Assembly: GCA_945879145.1 (NCBI GenBank)
Contig: CAMCUZ010000015.1
Coordinates: forward strand, 1 to 53,092
Direction of reading: 5' to 3'
DNA from: an uncultured Mediterranea sp.
GTDB taxonomy: Bacteria > Bacteroidota > Bacteroidia > Bacteroidales > Bacteroidaceae
Length of the DNA: 53,092 nucleotides
Part shown: one piece after another, positions 40,833 through 52,985 of the stretch
Numbering within the stretch: position 1 is the first letter of the stretch
Layout of the letters: the number at the start of each line of letters is the position of its first letter
Translations under genes and position numbers: made by a program
The notes under the pieces: model-generated
What the model saw: the letters and a program-made list of their open reading frames with translations, nothing else
What the model was told of the DNA's origin: nothing
The model's database searches: none

Positions 40833-42701
40833 TCATCGTTCTTCGTCGCTGTAGTAAATCACGCGGTTGCTAAACTCTTCGGCCAGGATTTCGTTCTGTG
40901 GCGAGAGTTTGCCATGGAGGTACTGGTCCATCATCATCGCGCCGATGGGTACGCCATAGACGGCTCCAAAGCCTCCGTTCTCCACATAGACGGCAATGGC
41001 AATCTTGGGGTTGTCCATCGGGGCAAAGCCCATGAAGACAGAGTGGTCCTTGCCGCGATTCTGAGCGGTGCCGGTCTTGCCACAAGCCTCTACACCGGGC
41101 AGTATGGCCCCTACGGCACGACAGGTGGCGCTACCCGTGCTGCCCGTCACTGCGGCCCGCATCCCTTTCACCACCTCCTCGTAGTGGGCACGGTCGATGC
41201 CCGTGTAGCGGCGCGTGGTGTAGAGCGTATCGAGAGGGTTGTCTTCGATCTCCTTCACGATGTGGGGGGTGATGAAGTAGCCACGGTTGGCGATGGTGGC
41301 ACCGAGGTTGGCTATCTGCAAGGGGGTGGCCGTGATTTCGCCCTGGCCGATGGAGATACTGATGATGGTCAGACCGTTCCACGAGCCGCGGTAGGCTTTG
41401 TCGTAGGTCTTGGCGTTGGGGATAAAGCCGCGCTGCTCACCGGGGAGGTCGGCGCCGAGCTTATAGCCAAAACCCTGGGCCACCATGTGGTCTTTCCATA
41501 CGGTGAGGGCCTGCTGCGACGAGCCGTACTTGCGGTCGCCAATCATGCGGAAGAGCCCCCAGCAGAAGTAGGAGTTGCACGAGGTGGCGATGGCGGGTAT
41601 CAGGGGGAGCGGCGAGCCGTGGCCGTGGCACCCTACGTGCAGGCTCTTATAGTTGAAGCCGTGAGCGCAGGGGAAGGCTGGATAGTCGGCATGAATAATA
41701 TCTTCTTGCAAGAAGGTGAGGGCTTGGGCCGTCTTGAAGGTGGAGCCCGGGGGATAGGCCCCCTGGATGGCGCGGTTGAGGAGCGGTTTGCGATGGTCCA
41801 GACGGAGGCGTTGGTGGTTCTTGCCGCGCTGACGGCCAATCATCAGGTGGGGGTCAAAGGTGGGCGAAGAGACCATGCAGAGGATTTCGCCCGTCGAGGG
41901 TTCAATGGCCACGATGGCCCCTATCTTGTTCTGCATAAGCCGTTCGCCCAGCATCTGCAGGTCGATGTCGAGCCCCAGGGTGAGGTTCTTGCCAGGTACT
42001 GAAGGGCGGTCGAGCTCTCCATTCTTGTAGTGGCCCTGCACGCGTCCGTGGGCATCGCGCAGCAGCACCTCCACACCCTTTTCCCCACGCAGGTACTTCT
42101 CGTAGGACTTCTCGATGCCCTGCTTGCCCACATAGTCACCGCGAATGTAGTAGTCGTCGGCTTCAATCTCCTTTTTCGACACCTCGCCGATGTCGCCCAA
42201 GGCATGGCTTGCGGCGTTGTAGGTGTACTGGCGGATGGTGCGTCGCTGGATATAGAAGCCAGGAAACTTGAAGAGCTTTTCCTGAAAGACACCACACTCC
42301 TCAGCCGAGAGCTGCGTCATAAAGGTCTGATGCGTGTATTTGGAGTAGCCGGGATTCATCCAAGGGTTGCGCACATCCTTCATGCGCTTCTCAAACTGCT
42401 CCACGGTGATACCCAGCGTGCGACACAGGTCGAGCGTGTCGAGCTGCGTCACCTCGCGGGGCACGAAGGTGATGTCGTAGGCCGGCTGGTTGAAGACGAG
42501 CAACTTGCCATTGCGGTCGTAGATGGCTCCACGCGAGGGGTACTGTATCTTGTTGAGGAAAGCGTTGCTGTCGGCATTGCGCTTGTAGTCGTCGGTCAGC
42601 AGCTGCAGATCGACCAGACGCAGCAGATAGACCACCACGATGGCAATGGCCGAGAGGGCCACCACGTATTTCCGTTTCTCGAGGGTATAATCTTTGGCCA
42701 A
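40833..42701 (-). CDS. mrdA: Penicillin-binding protein 2 (elongasome transpeptidase)
   Basis: This class B PBP crosslinks peptidoglycan during elongation in complex with RodA. The single N-terminal span (YVVALSAIAIVVVYLLRLVD) is followed by the pedestal domain (YPSRGAIYDRNGKLLVFNQP) and the transpeptidase domain with SxxK as Ser320-Thr-Phe-Lys323 in GAYPPGSTFK, the SxN motif in TSCNSYF, and KTG in ACGKTGTAQN. Length (622) is normal. It lies 15 bases after mreD. The rodA gene follows after a gap containing a repeat insertion. Confidence 0.96.
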   Translation of the reverse strand: MAKDYTLEKRKYVVALSAIAIVVVYLLRLVDLQLLTDDYKRNADSNAFLNKIQYPSRGAIYDRNGKLLVFNQPAYDITFVPREVTQLDTLDLCRTLGITVEQFEKRMKDVRNPWMNPGYSKYTHQTFMTQLSAEECGVFQEKLFKFPGFYIQRRTIRQYTYNAASHALGDIGEVSKKEIEADDYYIRGDYVGKQGIEKSYEKYLRGEKGVEVLLRDAHGRVQGHYKNGELDRPSVPGKNLTLGLDIDLQMLGERLMQNKIGAIVAIEPSTGEILCMVSSPTFDPHLMIGRQRGKNHQRLRLDHRKPLLNRAIQGAYPPGSTFKTAQALTFLQEDIIHADYPAFPCAHGFNYKSLHVGCHGHGSPLPLIPAIATSCNSYFCWGLFRMIGDRKYGSSQQALTVWKDHMVAQGFGYKLGADLPGEQRGFIPNAKTYDKAYRGSWNGLTIISISIGQGEITATPLQIANLGATIANRGYFITPHIVKEIEDNPLDTLYTTRRYTGIDRAHYEEVVKGMRAAVTGSTGSATCRAVGAILPGVEACGKTGTAQNRGKDHSVFMGFAPMDNPKIAIAVYVENGGFGAVYGVPIGAMMMDQYLHGKLSPQNEILAEEFSNRVIYYSDEER

Positions 42702-42716
42702 GGCTGCAGGGGATTA

Positions 42717-43229
42717 TTAGGGGTTCGACTTCCGTTGCTGCAATCCCTCGATGGCCAGTATGCAACACACGCTGAGCAGCGCACTGCTGACGATGCGCAG
42801 CAGCAGCTCCAGGGGCGAGGCCAGGGAGAAGAAGGCAATGGTGAAGAGCAACGCATGATGGAAGAGCACGCTCAGCGAGAGGTACTTGACGTAGGAGGAG
42901 AGGCCCATCGAGTGGATGGAAGGGGTGAAGGTGTCGTTGCTGTCGCGGGGCACGAAAAGGCGCAGCAGCGTGGGGCGCACGAAAGCCAGGAAAACGGCTG
43001 CCGCAGCATTCATGCCCGGGGTATCGGCAAAGGCATCCACCAGCAGACCCAGCAGGAAGGCCCAGAGCATCAAGGCATGACGGCTGGTGTCAGAGCTCAT
43101 CTTCACCACGATGTAGAGGTAGATGAAGGGGGTGGCATAGCCCAGCAAGTGGATATGGTTGAAGAAGAACACCTGCAGGAGCACAAGCGTCGTCCACCAA
43201 AGCAAGCGGTTGAGGTAGGTCTGTAGCAT
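42717..43229 (-). CDS. mreD: Rod shape-determining protein MreD
   Basis: The 170-residue membrane protein has about five to six spans (LLWWTTLVLLQVFFFNHIHL, then YATPFIYLYIVV, LMLWAFLLGLLVDAF and two more). The GLLVDAFADTPGMNAAAAVFLAF stretch is typical of MreD. It lies between mreC and mrdA in the conserved cluster and helps assemble the elongasome. Sequence conservation in MreD is low, so context carries much of the call. Confidence 0.92.
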   Translation of the reverse strand: MLQTYLNRLLWWTTLVLLQVFFFNHIHLLGYATPFIYLYIVVKMSSDTSRHALMLWAFLLGLLVDAFADTPGMNAAAAVFLAFVRPTLLRLFVPRDSNDTFTPSIHSMGLSSYVKYLSLSVLFHHALLFTIAFFSLASPLELLLRIVSSALLSVCCILAIEGLQQRKSNP

Positions 43230-43266
43230 CTCTTCGTTGTCTTAACGTGAATAATAAAAAAACGGG

Positions 43267-44103
43267 TTAGTTCTCCTCGGCCACGCGGCGCTCCAGGTCG
43301 AGCTGCTCCAGCTGTCCGCTGCGCTCCACCACCCGCACGGCATTCACCTTGCCGAAGTCGGTGGCCAGCTTCACCTTGAGCAGGTAAGAGAGGCCGTCGT
43401 GCGAGTCCTGCATGTCATCGACCGTGCCCACCATGATGCCTTCGGGGAAGACGGTGGAGTAGCCGCTGGTCACCACGTTGAACTGCGCATGGCGGGGCAG
43501 GTCCTTGAGGTAGGCATACTGCACGTCGCCCCCCTGCCACTTCAGGTAGCCGAAGTAGTCGCTGCCGGCAATCTTGCAGCTGATGCTCGACTTGCTATTG
43601 AGCAGCGAGATGACCAGGGCATAGTGGGGCGAAGTCTTGAAGACAATGCCCACCACGCCCCGTGCATCGACCACGCCCATCTCGGGGCGAATGCCATCGG
43701 CCGAGCCCTTGTCGAGGGTCAGGTAGTTGTCCTCAAAGCTAAGGCTGTTCTTGATCACCTTGGCCTCGTGGAGACGGAAGGTTCCGGGAGTGGCCCGCTC
43801 GATGCTGCGCATCGTGGCCGAATCCACGCCTTGCTGCAGCAAGCGGTTCTGCAGGGCCACGAGCTGCTGTTCGAGCAGCAGGTTGCGGTCGAGCAGGTCG
43901 CTGTTGATGCTGCGTAGGTGGAAGTAGGACTTCACCGAGCCAGTGGTCTCATACACTGCACCAACCGCTGCATTGGCCGAGGTGAAGAAGAGGCTCTGCT
44001 GGTAGCGGTTGAAGCGGAACAAGAAAACAAAACTGGTTACCTCTAACAGCAGAAAGAGGAACCAGTAGTTGTACTTTATCAGAAAGTTGAGCAAGTTCCG
44101 CAT
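43267..44103 (-). CDS. mreC: Rod shape-determining protein MreC
   Basis: MreC is a periplasmic scaffold anchored by one N-terminal span (YNYWFLFLLLEVTSFVFLFR), followed by a coiled coil (LLDRNLLLEQQLVALQNRLL) and a double beta-barrel core (DNYLTLDKGSADGIRPEMGV, VVGIVFKTSPHYALVISLLN). It links MreB filaments to PBP2. Its ATG shares one base with the mreB stop, so the two are translationally coupled. Length (278) is normal. Confidence 0.94.
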   Translation of the reverse strand: MRNLLNFLIKYNYWFLFLLLEVTSFVFLFRFNRYQQSLFFTSANAAVGAVYETTGSVKSYFHLRSINSDLLDRNLLLEQQLVALQNRLLQQGVDSATMRSIERATPGTFRLHEAKVIKNSLSFEDNYLTLDKGSADGIRPEMGVVDARGVVGIVFKTSPHYALVISLLNSKSSISCKIAGSDYFGYLKWQGGDVQYAYLKDLPRHAQFNVVTSGYSTVFPEGIMVGTVDDMQDSHDGLSYLLKVKLATDFGKVNAVRVVERSGQLEQLDLERRVAEEN

Positions 44104-45125
44104 CAGCGCATCAGGAAGGAGAAGCGGTCAACGTTCTTCAGCGCCACACCGGTGCCTTTGGCCACGGCATGGAGGGGGTCTTCCGCAATGTGGAACGGAA
44201 TGTTGATCTTGTCAGTCAGTCGCTTGTCCAGTCCGCGTAGCAGGGCACCGCCACCAGCCAGGTAGATGCCATTGTGTACAATGTCGGCATAGAGCTCGGG
44301 CGGGGTGTTCTCCAGGGCGCTGAGGATGGCCGTCTCGATTTTCGCGATGGACTTCTCCAGACAGTGGGCCACCTCCTGGTAGCAGATGGGCACCTCCATG
44401 GGGAGGGCTGTGATGCGGTTGGGGCCGTGTACCACGTAGTCTTCGGGGGCATCTTCGCCCAGTTCAGTCAGGGCGGCACCCACGTTGATCTTGATACGCT
44501 CGGCCATGCGTTCACTCACCTTCACGTTGTGTTGACGGCTCATGTACTCCTGCACATCGGCCGTAAAGTCGTCGCCAGCAATGCGGATGGAGTTGTTTGA
44601 CACGATGCCTCCCAGCGAGATGACGGCAATCTCGGTCGAGCCGCCACCTATATCTACGATCATGTTGCCTTCGGGGGCCTCTACGTCGATGCCGATGCCA
44701 ATGGCCGCAGCCATGGGCTCGAAAATCAGATAGACGTCACGTCCACCGGCATGTTCAGCCGAGTCGCGCACAGCACGCAGCTCCACCTCGGTGCTGCCCG
44801 AGGGTACGCCGATGACCATGCGGAGCGAGGGAGAGAAGAAGCGGTTGCGGTCGGGCACCATCTTGATCAGTCCGCGTATCATCTGCTCGCAGGCGTAGAA
44901 GTCGGCAATCACGCCGTCGCGCAGGGGGCGGATGGTGCGGATGTTGTAGTGCGTCTTCTCGTACATTTGCTTGGCCTTGTCGCCCACGGCAATCATCTTG
45001 TCGGTGCGGCGGTCGAGGGCCACCACCGAGGGTTCATCCACCACGATTTTGCCCCCGCTGGTGATGATGGTATTGGCCGTGCCAAGGTCCATCGCTATTT
45101 CTTGTGTAAAAGAGAAAAATCCCAT
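44103..45125 (-). CDS. mreB: Rod shape-determining actin MreB
   Basis: MreB is the actin-like ATPase that guides lateral wall synthesis. The 340-residue protein has IAMDLGTANTIITSGGKIVV (phosphate 1), VIGVPSGSTEVELRAVRDSA, EPMAAAIGIGIDVEAPEGNM, IVDIGGGSTEIAVISLGGIV (phosphate 2) and GIYLAGGGALLRGLDKRL (adenosine loop). It begins 19 bases after purH and probably shares its promoter. Confidence 0.97.
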   Translation of the reverse strand: MGFFSFTQEIAMDLGTANTIITSGGKIVVDEPSVVALDRRTDKMIAVGDKAKQMYEKTHYNIRTIRPLRDGVIADFYACEQMIRGLIKMVPDRNRFFSPSLRMVIGVPSGSTEVELRAVRDSAEHAGGRDVYLIFEPMAAAIGIGIDVEAPEGNMIVDIGGGSTEIAVISLGGIVSNNSIRIAGDDFTADVQEYMSRQHNVKVSERMAERIKINVGAALTELGEDAPEDYVVHGPNRITALPMEVPICYQEVAHCLEKSIAKIETAILSALENTPPELYADIVHNGIYLAGGGALLRGLDKRLTDKINIPFHIAEDPLHAVAKGTGVALKNVDRFSFLMR

Positions 45126-45144
45126 AATGTACGTGCGTAAAGAA

Positions 45145-46668
45145 TCAATGTTTAAAATGACGGAATCCGGTGGTCACCATAGCGATGCCATGCTCGTTGC
45201 AATAGTCAAACGAGAGCTGGTCTTTCACGCTTCCTCCGGGCTGGATAACAGCCGTTACGCCTTCGTTGCCGGCAATCTCTACGCAGTCGGGGAAGGGGAA
45301 GAAGGCGTCGCTGGCCATCACGGCTCCCTGCAGGCTAAAGCCAAAGTTCTTGGCCTTCTCAATGGCCTGTTTCAGGGCATCTACGCGGCTGGTCTGCCCC
45401 ACTCCACTGGCAATGAGCTGCTTGCCCTTGGCCAGCACGATGGCGTTCGACTTGGAGTTCTTCACAATCTTGTTAGCGAAGAGCATATCCTCCACCTCCT
45501 GCGCCGTAGGCTCTTTCACGGTCACCGTCTTCAGGTCGGCAGGGGTCTCAACCTTCAGATCACGGTCTTGCACCAGCACGCCGCCGAGCAGCGAGCGGAA
45601 CTGCTTCTTGGGCAGCTGAGCGGGCTTGCGCACCAGGATGATGCGGTTCTTCTTCTGTCCAAGGATTTCGAGGGCATCGACATCGTAGTCGGGGGCAATG
45701 ATTACCTCGAAGAAGATCTTGTTGATCTCCTCGGCCACGGCCTTGTTGATGGGGGCATTGGTGATGAGCACACCGCCAAAGGCCGATACAGGGTCGCCAG
45801 CCAGGGCATCGGTCCAGGCCTCGAGCACGGTGGGGCGCGAAGCGAGTCCGCAGGCGTTGTTGTGCTTGAGGATGGCGAAGGTGGTTTCGCTGAACTCGTC
45901 AATCAAATCTACAGCGGCCTGAATGTCGAGCAGGTTGTTGTATGAGATCTCCTTACCGTGAATCTGGTCAAACAGTGCCTCGAAGTTGCCGTAGAACACG
46001 CCCTTCTGATGGGGGTTCTCGCCGTAGCGCAGAGCCTTCTGGCTGCTGGCGGCATAGCGGAAGGCGCTGCCCTCTTCGCCGTCGAAGTAGTTGAAGATGG
46101 CGCTGTCGTAGTGCGACGACACGGCAAAAGCCTCCTTGGCAAACCAGCGGCGCTCCTCGATGGTACTGGTGGCACCATGCTCCTGCAGCATCTCGTACAG
46201 GGGCTGGTACTGAGCCTGCGAAGCCACAATCACTACGTCGTTGAAATTCTTGGCCGCAGCACGAATCAGCGAGATGCCGCCTATATCAATCTTCTCGATG
46301 ATGGCCTGAGCGTCTGCACCGCTGGCCACAGTGGCTTCGAAGGGGTAGAGGTCAACAATGACCAGGTCTATTTCGGGGATTTCGTATTTCTGAATCTGCT
46401 GCATATCCTGCTCCAGCTCGCGGCGACAGAGGATACCTCCAAACACCTTGGGGTGAAGGGTCTTGACGCGTCCACCCAGAATGGAGGGATAAGTAGTCAG
46501 CTCTTCCACGGCCTGACAGGGGTAACCCAATGATTCGATAAACTGGCGCGTTCCACCCGTGGACAGGAACGTTACGCCCTCTTCATGCAGCTTGGTGATG
46601 ATTTCATCCAAGCCCTCTTTGTGGTAAACAGATACCAATGCGGTCTTTATTCTCTTTGAATCCGACAT
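45145..46668 (-). CDS. purH: Bifunctional AICAR formyltransferase/IMP cyclohydrolase
   Basis: PurH carries out the last two steps of IMP synthesis. The N-terminal IMP cyclohydrolase domain (ALVSVYHKEGLDEIITKL, FLSTGGTRQFIESLG, TLHPKVFGGILCRRE) is followed by the AICAR transformylase domain (LRYGENPHQKGVFYG, AILKHNNACGLAS, AFGGVLITN, ASDAFFPFPDCVEIAGNEGV, AVIQPGGSVKDQLSFDYCNE). At 507 residues it is complete. It is the first gene of a long minus-strand run that continues with the mre cluster, and it has a strong promoter. Confidence 0.97.
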   Translation of the reverse strand: MSDSKRIKTALVSVYHKEGLDEIITKLHEEGVTFLSTGGTRQFIESLGYPCQAVEELTTYPSILGGRVKTLHPKVFGGILCRRELEQDMQQIQKYEIPEIDLVIVDLYPFEATVASGADAQAIIEKIDIGGISLIRAAAKNFNDVVIVASQAQYQPLYEMLQEHGATSTIEERRWFAKEAFAVSSHYDSAIFNYFDGEEGSAFRYAASSQKALRYGENPHQKGVFYGNFEALFDQIHGKEISYNNLLDIQAAVDLIDEFSETTFAILKHNNACGLASRPTVLEAWTDALAGDPVSAFGGVLITNAPINKAVAEEINKIFFEVIIAPDYDVDALEILGQKKNRIILVRKPAQLPKKQFRSLLGGVLVQDRDLKVETPADLKTVTVKEPTAQEVEDMLFANKIVKNSKSNAIVLAKGKQLIASGVGQTSRVDALKQAIEKAKNFGFSLQGAVMASDAFFPFPDCVEIAGNEGVTAVIQPGGSVKDQLSFDYCNEHGIAMVTTGFRHFKH

Positions 46669-46709
46669 ACGCGATAGTTTTCTAAAGTGTTATACTGAAT
46701 ATTCGGCTG

Positions 46710-46740
46710 CAAAGATACAACATTTTATCCAATCAGCCAA
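46710..46740 (-). promoter_or_regulatory. Promoter of purH and probably the mre cluster
   Basis: On the minus strand TTG (46740-46738) and TATCTTTG (46717-46710) are 20 bases apart. The purH ATG is 42 bases downstream. Confidence 0.65.
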
Positions 46741-46784
46741 TTAAAAACCATATAAAAACGCATTAAAAACCATATAAAAACGCA
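46741..46784. repeat. Perfect tandem duplication of 22 bp
   Basis: Two identical head-to-tail copies (46741-46762 and 46763-46784), each starting TTAAAAACCATATAAAAACG, lie directly upstream of the purH promoter. Confidence 0.85.
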
Positions 46785-46936
46785 GCAATCGGTCTCTTTG
46801 TTCGGAGACACCCCCGTTTTTCGGGTTGAATTATCAGCAGCAGCAACATACCAGAGCTGAGCTTAGCAACCACCCATTGTCCGGATATTTAAACAAAAAA
46901 GAGCAACACCATACACCACTGGGTTCAAAAAATTAG

Positions 46937-47120
46937 TTTCAGTTATTTCAGATTTCAGTTTCTTTTTGGACTACCCCATTTTGATTGATAGGAAGATGAT
47001 TCTTACTATACAATATTACTTATATATATAAATATATATATATATATTTATATATATAAAATTTAGGCCCAAGTTTTTTCACCCCCTCGAAAACAAAACT
47101 GAAATCTGAAATAACTGAAA
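46937..47120. mobile_element. MITE-like element with 25-bp inverted ends
   Basis: The segment 46937-46961 (starting TTTCAGTTATTTCAG) is exactly complementary to 47096-47120. The 134-base core is AT-rich, with a (TA)n run at about 47010-47060, and has no ORF. No transposase lies nearby. It could instead be a large AT-rich stem-loop. I see no clear target-site duplication. Confidence 0.5.
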
Positions 47121-47298
47121 TTCCTCAGGAAAAAAATGGAGAATGAAGTGTTTTGGAGAAGGTAGGATTATTGAGGGGGATACATTGGTATTTTTGATCA
47201 TTTGTCCGCAGATTTCAACAAAAGCACCCCTGCAAAACCCGCACGCGTCGCGCCTTCGTAAGGCTGCTGAGCGCCATTTGAGCGAATGCACAACCTCC

Positions 47299-47326
47299 TG
47301 TAGGGGCGGAACATTTTCCGCCCCTA
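47299..47326. repeat. Dispersed repeat, copy 4, as a perfect hairpin
   Basis: TAGGGGCGGAA (47301-47311) and TTCCGCCCCTA (47316-47326) form an 11-bp perfect stem with a CATT loop. It is the dispersed core present in both orientations. Confidence 0.7.
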
Positions 47327-47335
47327 TGCCGCAAC

Positions 47336-47371
47336 GTGGGTGAATTCGTGGGTGTATTCGTGGGTGTAAAC
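47336..47371. repeat. Three 12-bp tandem repeats
   Basis: GTGGGTGAATTC, GTGGGTGTATTC and GTGGGTGTAAAC lie head to tail. No other feature is seen between here and the promoter at 47442, nor between 46785 and 46936. Confidence 0.75.
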
Positions 47372-47441
47372 GCCGCAACCACTAATCACCAACCGCTAAA
47401 GTTAAAATAGTTATAATTTCACATCTTACCCCTCCAGCACA

Positions 47442-47471
47442 TTGCCAATTCAAAAAAATTCCCTATCTTTG
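47442..47471 (+). promoter_or_regulatory. Promoter of the GH109-type gene
   Basis: TTG at 47442-47444 and TATCTTTG at 47464-47471 are 19 bases apart, and the ATG is at 47526. Confidence 0.65.
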
Positions 47472-47525
47472 CAAACGAATTAAGTAATTACTCACTTAAC
47501 CATAACCTTTTTTAAATAAATATTC

Positions 47526-49076
47526 ATGAACATCAAGCATTTAATGGCAGGCATCTGCCTGGCTGGAGCGCTGGTATCTTGTAACGCAGGCGCTCCGAAA
47601 CTGCAAACCAACGAAAATGGCACGCAGTGGCAATGGAACAACGGTACCATTGAAGTTGTAACCCCCGAACGTCCTGCCGGACAGCAGAGCGTCATCCAGA
47701 TGGCCCTGCCCAAAATGGAGGTCGTACGCGTAGGCTTTGTAGGCCTCGGCATGCGCGGACCCGGTGCTGTAGAGCGCTTTACCCACATCCCTGGTACACA
47801 GATTGTAGCCCTCTGCGACTACGTACAGGAGCGTGCTGAACGCTGCCAGAAGTACCTGAAGGCTGCTTCGCTGCCCAAAGCTGCCGTTTATTCTGGCGAA
47901 ACCGGCTATGAGGAACTCTGCAAACGCGATGACATCGACCTGGTCTATGTAGCCGCCGACTGGCTGCACCACTTCACCGTAGCCAAGTGTGCGCTGGAGA
48001 ACGGTAAGAACGTAGCCATCGAGGTTCCCTCGGCTATGAACCTGAAGGAGTGCTGGGAGCTCATCAACCTGAGCGAGAGCAAACGCCTGCACTGCATGAT
48101 CCTGGAGAACTGCTGCTACGACTGGTTTGAAATGAATGCACTCAACATGGCTCAGCACGGCGTATTCGGCGAAATCGTGCGCGCACAGGGTGCCTATATC
48201 CACAACCTCGAACCCTTCTGGGACTACTACTGGAAGAACGGCGAAAACGACAAGCTGGGCTGGCGTCTGGATTACAACATGCGCCATCGTGGCGACGTGT
48301 ATGCTACGCACGGCCTCGGCCCCGTGGCTCAGTGCCTGGATATCCACCGCGGCGACCGCTTCACCACGCTCGTAGCCATGGATACCAAGTCGGTAGTAGG
48401 TAAGGCCCTCGTGGAGGAGCGCACCGACTCAACCTGCAACAACTTCCGCAACGGCGACCACACCACGACCCTGCTGCGCACAGCCAATGGCAAGGTGGTA
48501 GAAATCCAGCACAACGTAATGACCCCGCAGCCCTACAACCGCCTGTTCCAACTCACCGGAACGAAGGGGTTTGCCAACAAGTACCCCATCTCGGGTTACG
48601 CCCTCGATGCCGAGCAGATGAAGGCTTCGGGCGTACAGCCTAAGGTGGACGACCTCAACTCACACGGCTTCATGCCGAAGGAGGAGCGCGAGGCGCTGGA
48701 GGCTGCTTATCAGCACCCCATCCTGAAGAAGTATGGCGAAATGGCCAAGGAAGTAGGTGGCCACGGCGGTATGGACTTCATCATGGATGCCCGCATGGTA
48801 TATTGCCTGCAGAATGGTCTGCCTCTGGATATGGACGTATATGACCTGGCTGAATGGTGCTGCCTGGCCGAACTGGGCGAGCTCTCGATGGACAACGGTT
48901 GCGCTGCTGTAGCTTTCCCCGACTTTACCCGCGGCGAATGGGACAAGGTGAAGGGCTACCGTCACGCCTACGCTGCCCCCGAAGCTGAGGCTGAGGCTGA
49001 AGCTAAGGCTAAGGCATTCACCGCTCAACTGAAGGAGCAGGGTGCCAAGGAATGGGCCGCTGAAGAGGGCAAGTAA
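47526..49076 (+). CDS. GH109-type Gfo/Idh/MocA lipoprotein (NAD-dependent glycosidase)
   Basis: The signal ends in a lipobox (ALVSC, Cys19), so the enzyme is an envelope lipoprotein. The Rossmann fold follows with VRVGFVGLGMRGPGAVERF, then GYEELCKRDDIDLVYVAADW, NVAIEVPSAMNLKECWELIN and MILENCCYDWFEMNALNMAQ. GEIVRAQGAYIHNLEPFWDY, RGDVYATHGLGPVAQCLDIH and GGHGGMDFIMD lie in the substrate domain. These match family GH109, whose characterised members remove alpha-N-acetylgalactosamine by an NAD+-dependent oxidation/elimination route. The odd point is the C-terminus, with an Ala-Glu/Lys repeat (PEAEAEAEAKAKAF) encoded by repeated GCTGAG triplet pairs. It likely acts on host or mucin-type glycans, an inference from the family and from the beta-galactosidase next to it. 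Confidence 0.85.
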   Translation: MNIKHLMAGICLAGALVSCNAGAPKLQTNENGTQWQWNNGTIEVVTPERPAGQQSVIQMALPKMEVVRVGFVGLGMRGPGAVERFTHIPGTQIVALCDYVQERAERCQKYLKAASLPKAAVYSGETGYEELCKRDDIDLVYVAADWLHHFTVAKCALENGKNVAIEVPSAMNLKECWELINLSESKRLHCMILENCCYDWFEMNALNMAQHGVFGEIVRAQGAYIHNLEPFWDYYWKNGENDKLGWRLDYNMRHRGDVYATHGLGPVAQCLDIHRGDRFTTLVAMDTKSVVGKALVEERTDSTCNNFRNGDHTTTLLRTANGKVVEIQHNVMTPQPYNRLFQLTGTKGFANKYPISGYALDAEQMKASGVQPKVDDLNSHGFMPKEEREALEAAYQHPILKKYGEMAKEVGGHGGMDFIMDARMVYCLQNGLPLDMDVYDLAEWCCLAELGELSMDNGCAAVAFPDFTRGEWDKVKGYRHAYAAPEAEAEAEAKAKAFTAQLKEQGAKEWAAEEGK

Positions 49077-49096
49077 TCCGCGCTCTATCTCCATGA

Positions 49097-52573
<3,477 letters not shown>

Positions 52574-52606
52574 TTCCCCACGCAGTAGCCCAATCGGCAT
52601 AATAAG

Positions 52607-52678
52607 AAAACAGACTGTACCGCAGCGATAACCTGGCGATACAGTCTGTTTTTATTTGCAGTACAGTCTGTTTTTATT
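52607..52678 (+). terminator. Terminator with a duplicated 3' arm
   Basis: AAAACAGACTGTA (52607-52619) pairs perfectly with TACAGTCTGTTTT (52640-52652), followed by TATTT. The 3' arm plus tract (TACAGTCTGTTTTTATT) is then repeated at 52662-52678, giving a second possible partner for the same 5' arm. Confidence 0.8.
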
Positions 52679-52730
52679 GGTTCCCTATCATCTACCACAA
52701 CCATCTTGCGTTGCGGCATGCCGGGTGGAA

Positions 52731-52961
52731 TTAAAGATCTATCTCTGTCTGATAGAAGGATGTGTAGTACAAGACAACAATCTTATAGAGAACAACCACA
52801 GCCGCTGCACCATAGAAATACGGAATATAAGAAGACCAGTCAAACTGGGCTTTGTCGAGATTAGCAAAAGCACCAATGAAGACCATTGCCAGGACAGCAG
52901 CTATTGTCAATGCTGCAATAATCCAAACTATCTTCTCTATTATTTTGAAAAAATTCACCAT
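52731..52961 (-). CDS. Small two-span membrane protein, hypothetical
   Basis: This 76-residue protein has two hydrophobic segments (VWIIAALTIAAVLAMVFIGA and FYGAAAVVVLYKIVVLYY) separated by a short polar loop (NLDKAQFDWSSYIP). I do not recognise a family. It starts 24 bases after the end of the partial gene to its right on the same strand, so the two are probably co-transcribed. The overlapping plus-strand frame has no protein-like pattern, and the residue makeup here is typical of a real inner-membrane peptide. Confidence 0.6.
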   Translation of the reverse strand: MVNFFKIIEKIVWIIAALTIAAVLAMVFIGAFANLDKAQFDWSSYIPYFYGAAAVVVLYKIVVLYYTSFYQTEIDL

Positions 52962-52985
52962 AATTTATGCGCTATACAAGAATGA

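Noticed and set aside
40827..42002. Plus-strand open frame opposite mrdA
   Set aside because: mrdA has all three penicillin-binding motifs; the opposite frame has none.
47336..47371. CRISPR-like repeats
   Set aside because: Three 12-bp units abut without spacers and no cas genes are present.
52656..52985. Plus-strand open frame of 109 codons
   Set aside because: It overlaps the more convincing minus-strand membrane protein and has a Cys/Asn-rich composition without any pattern.
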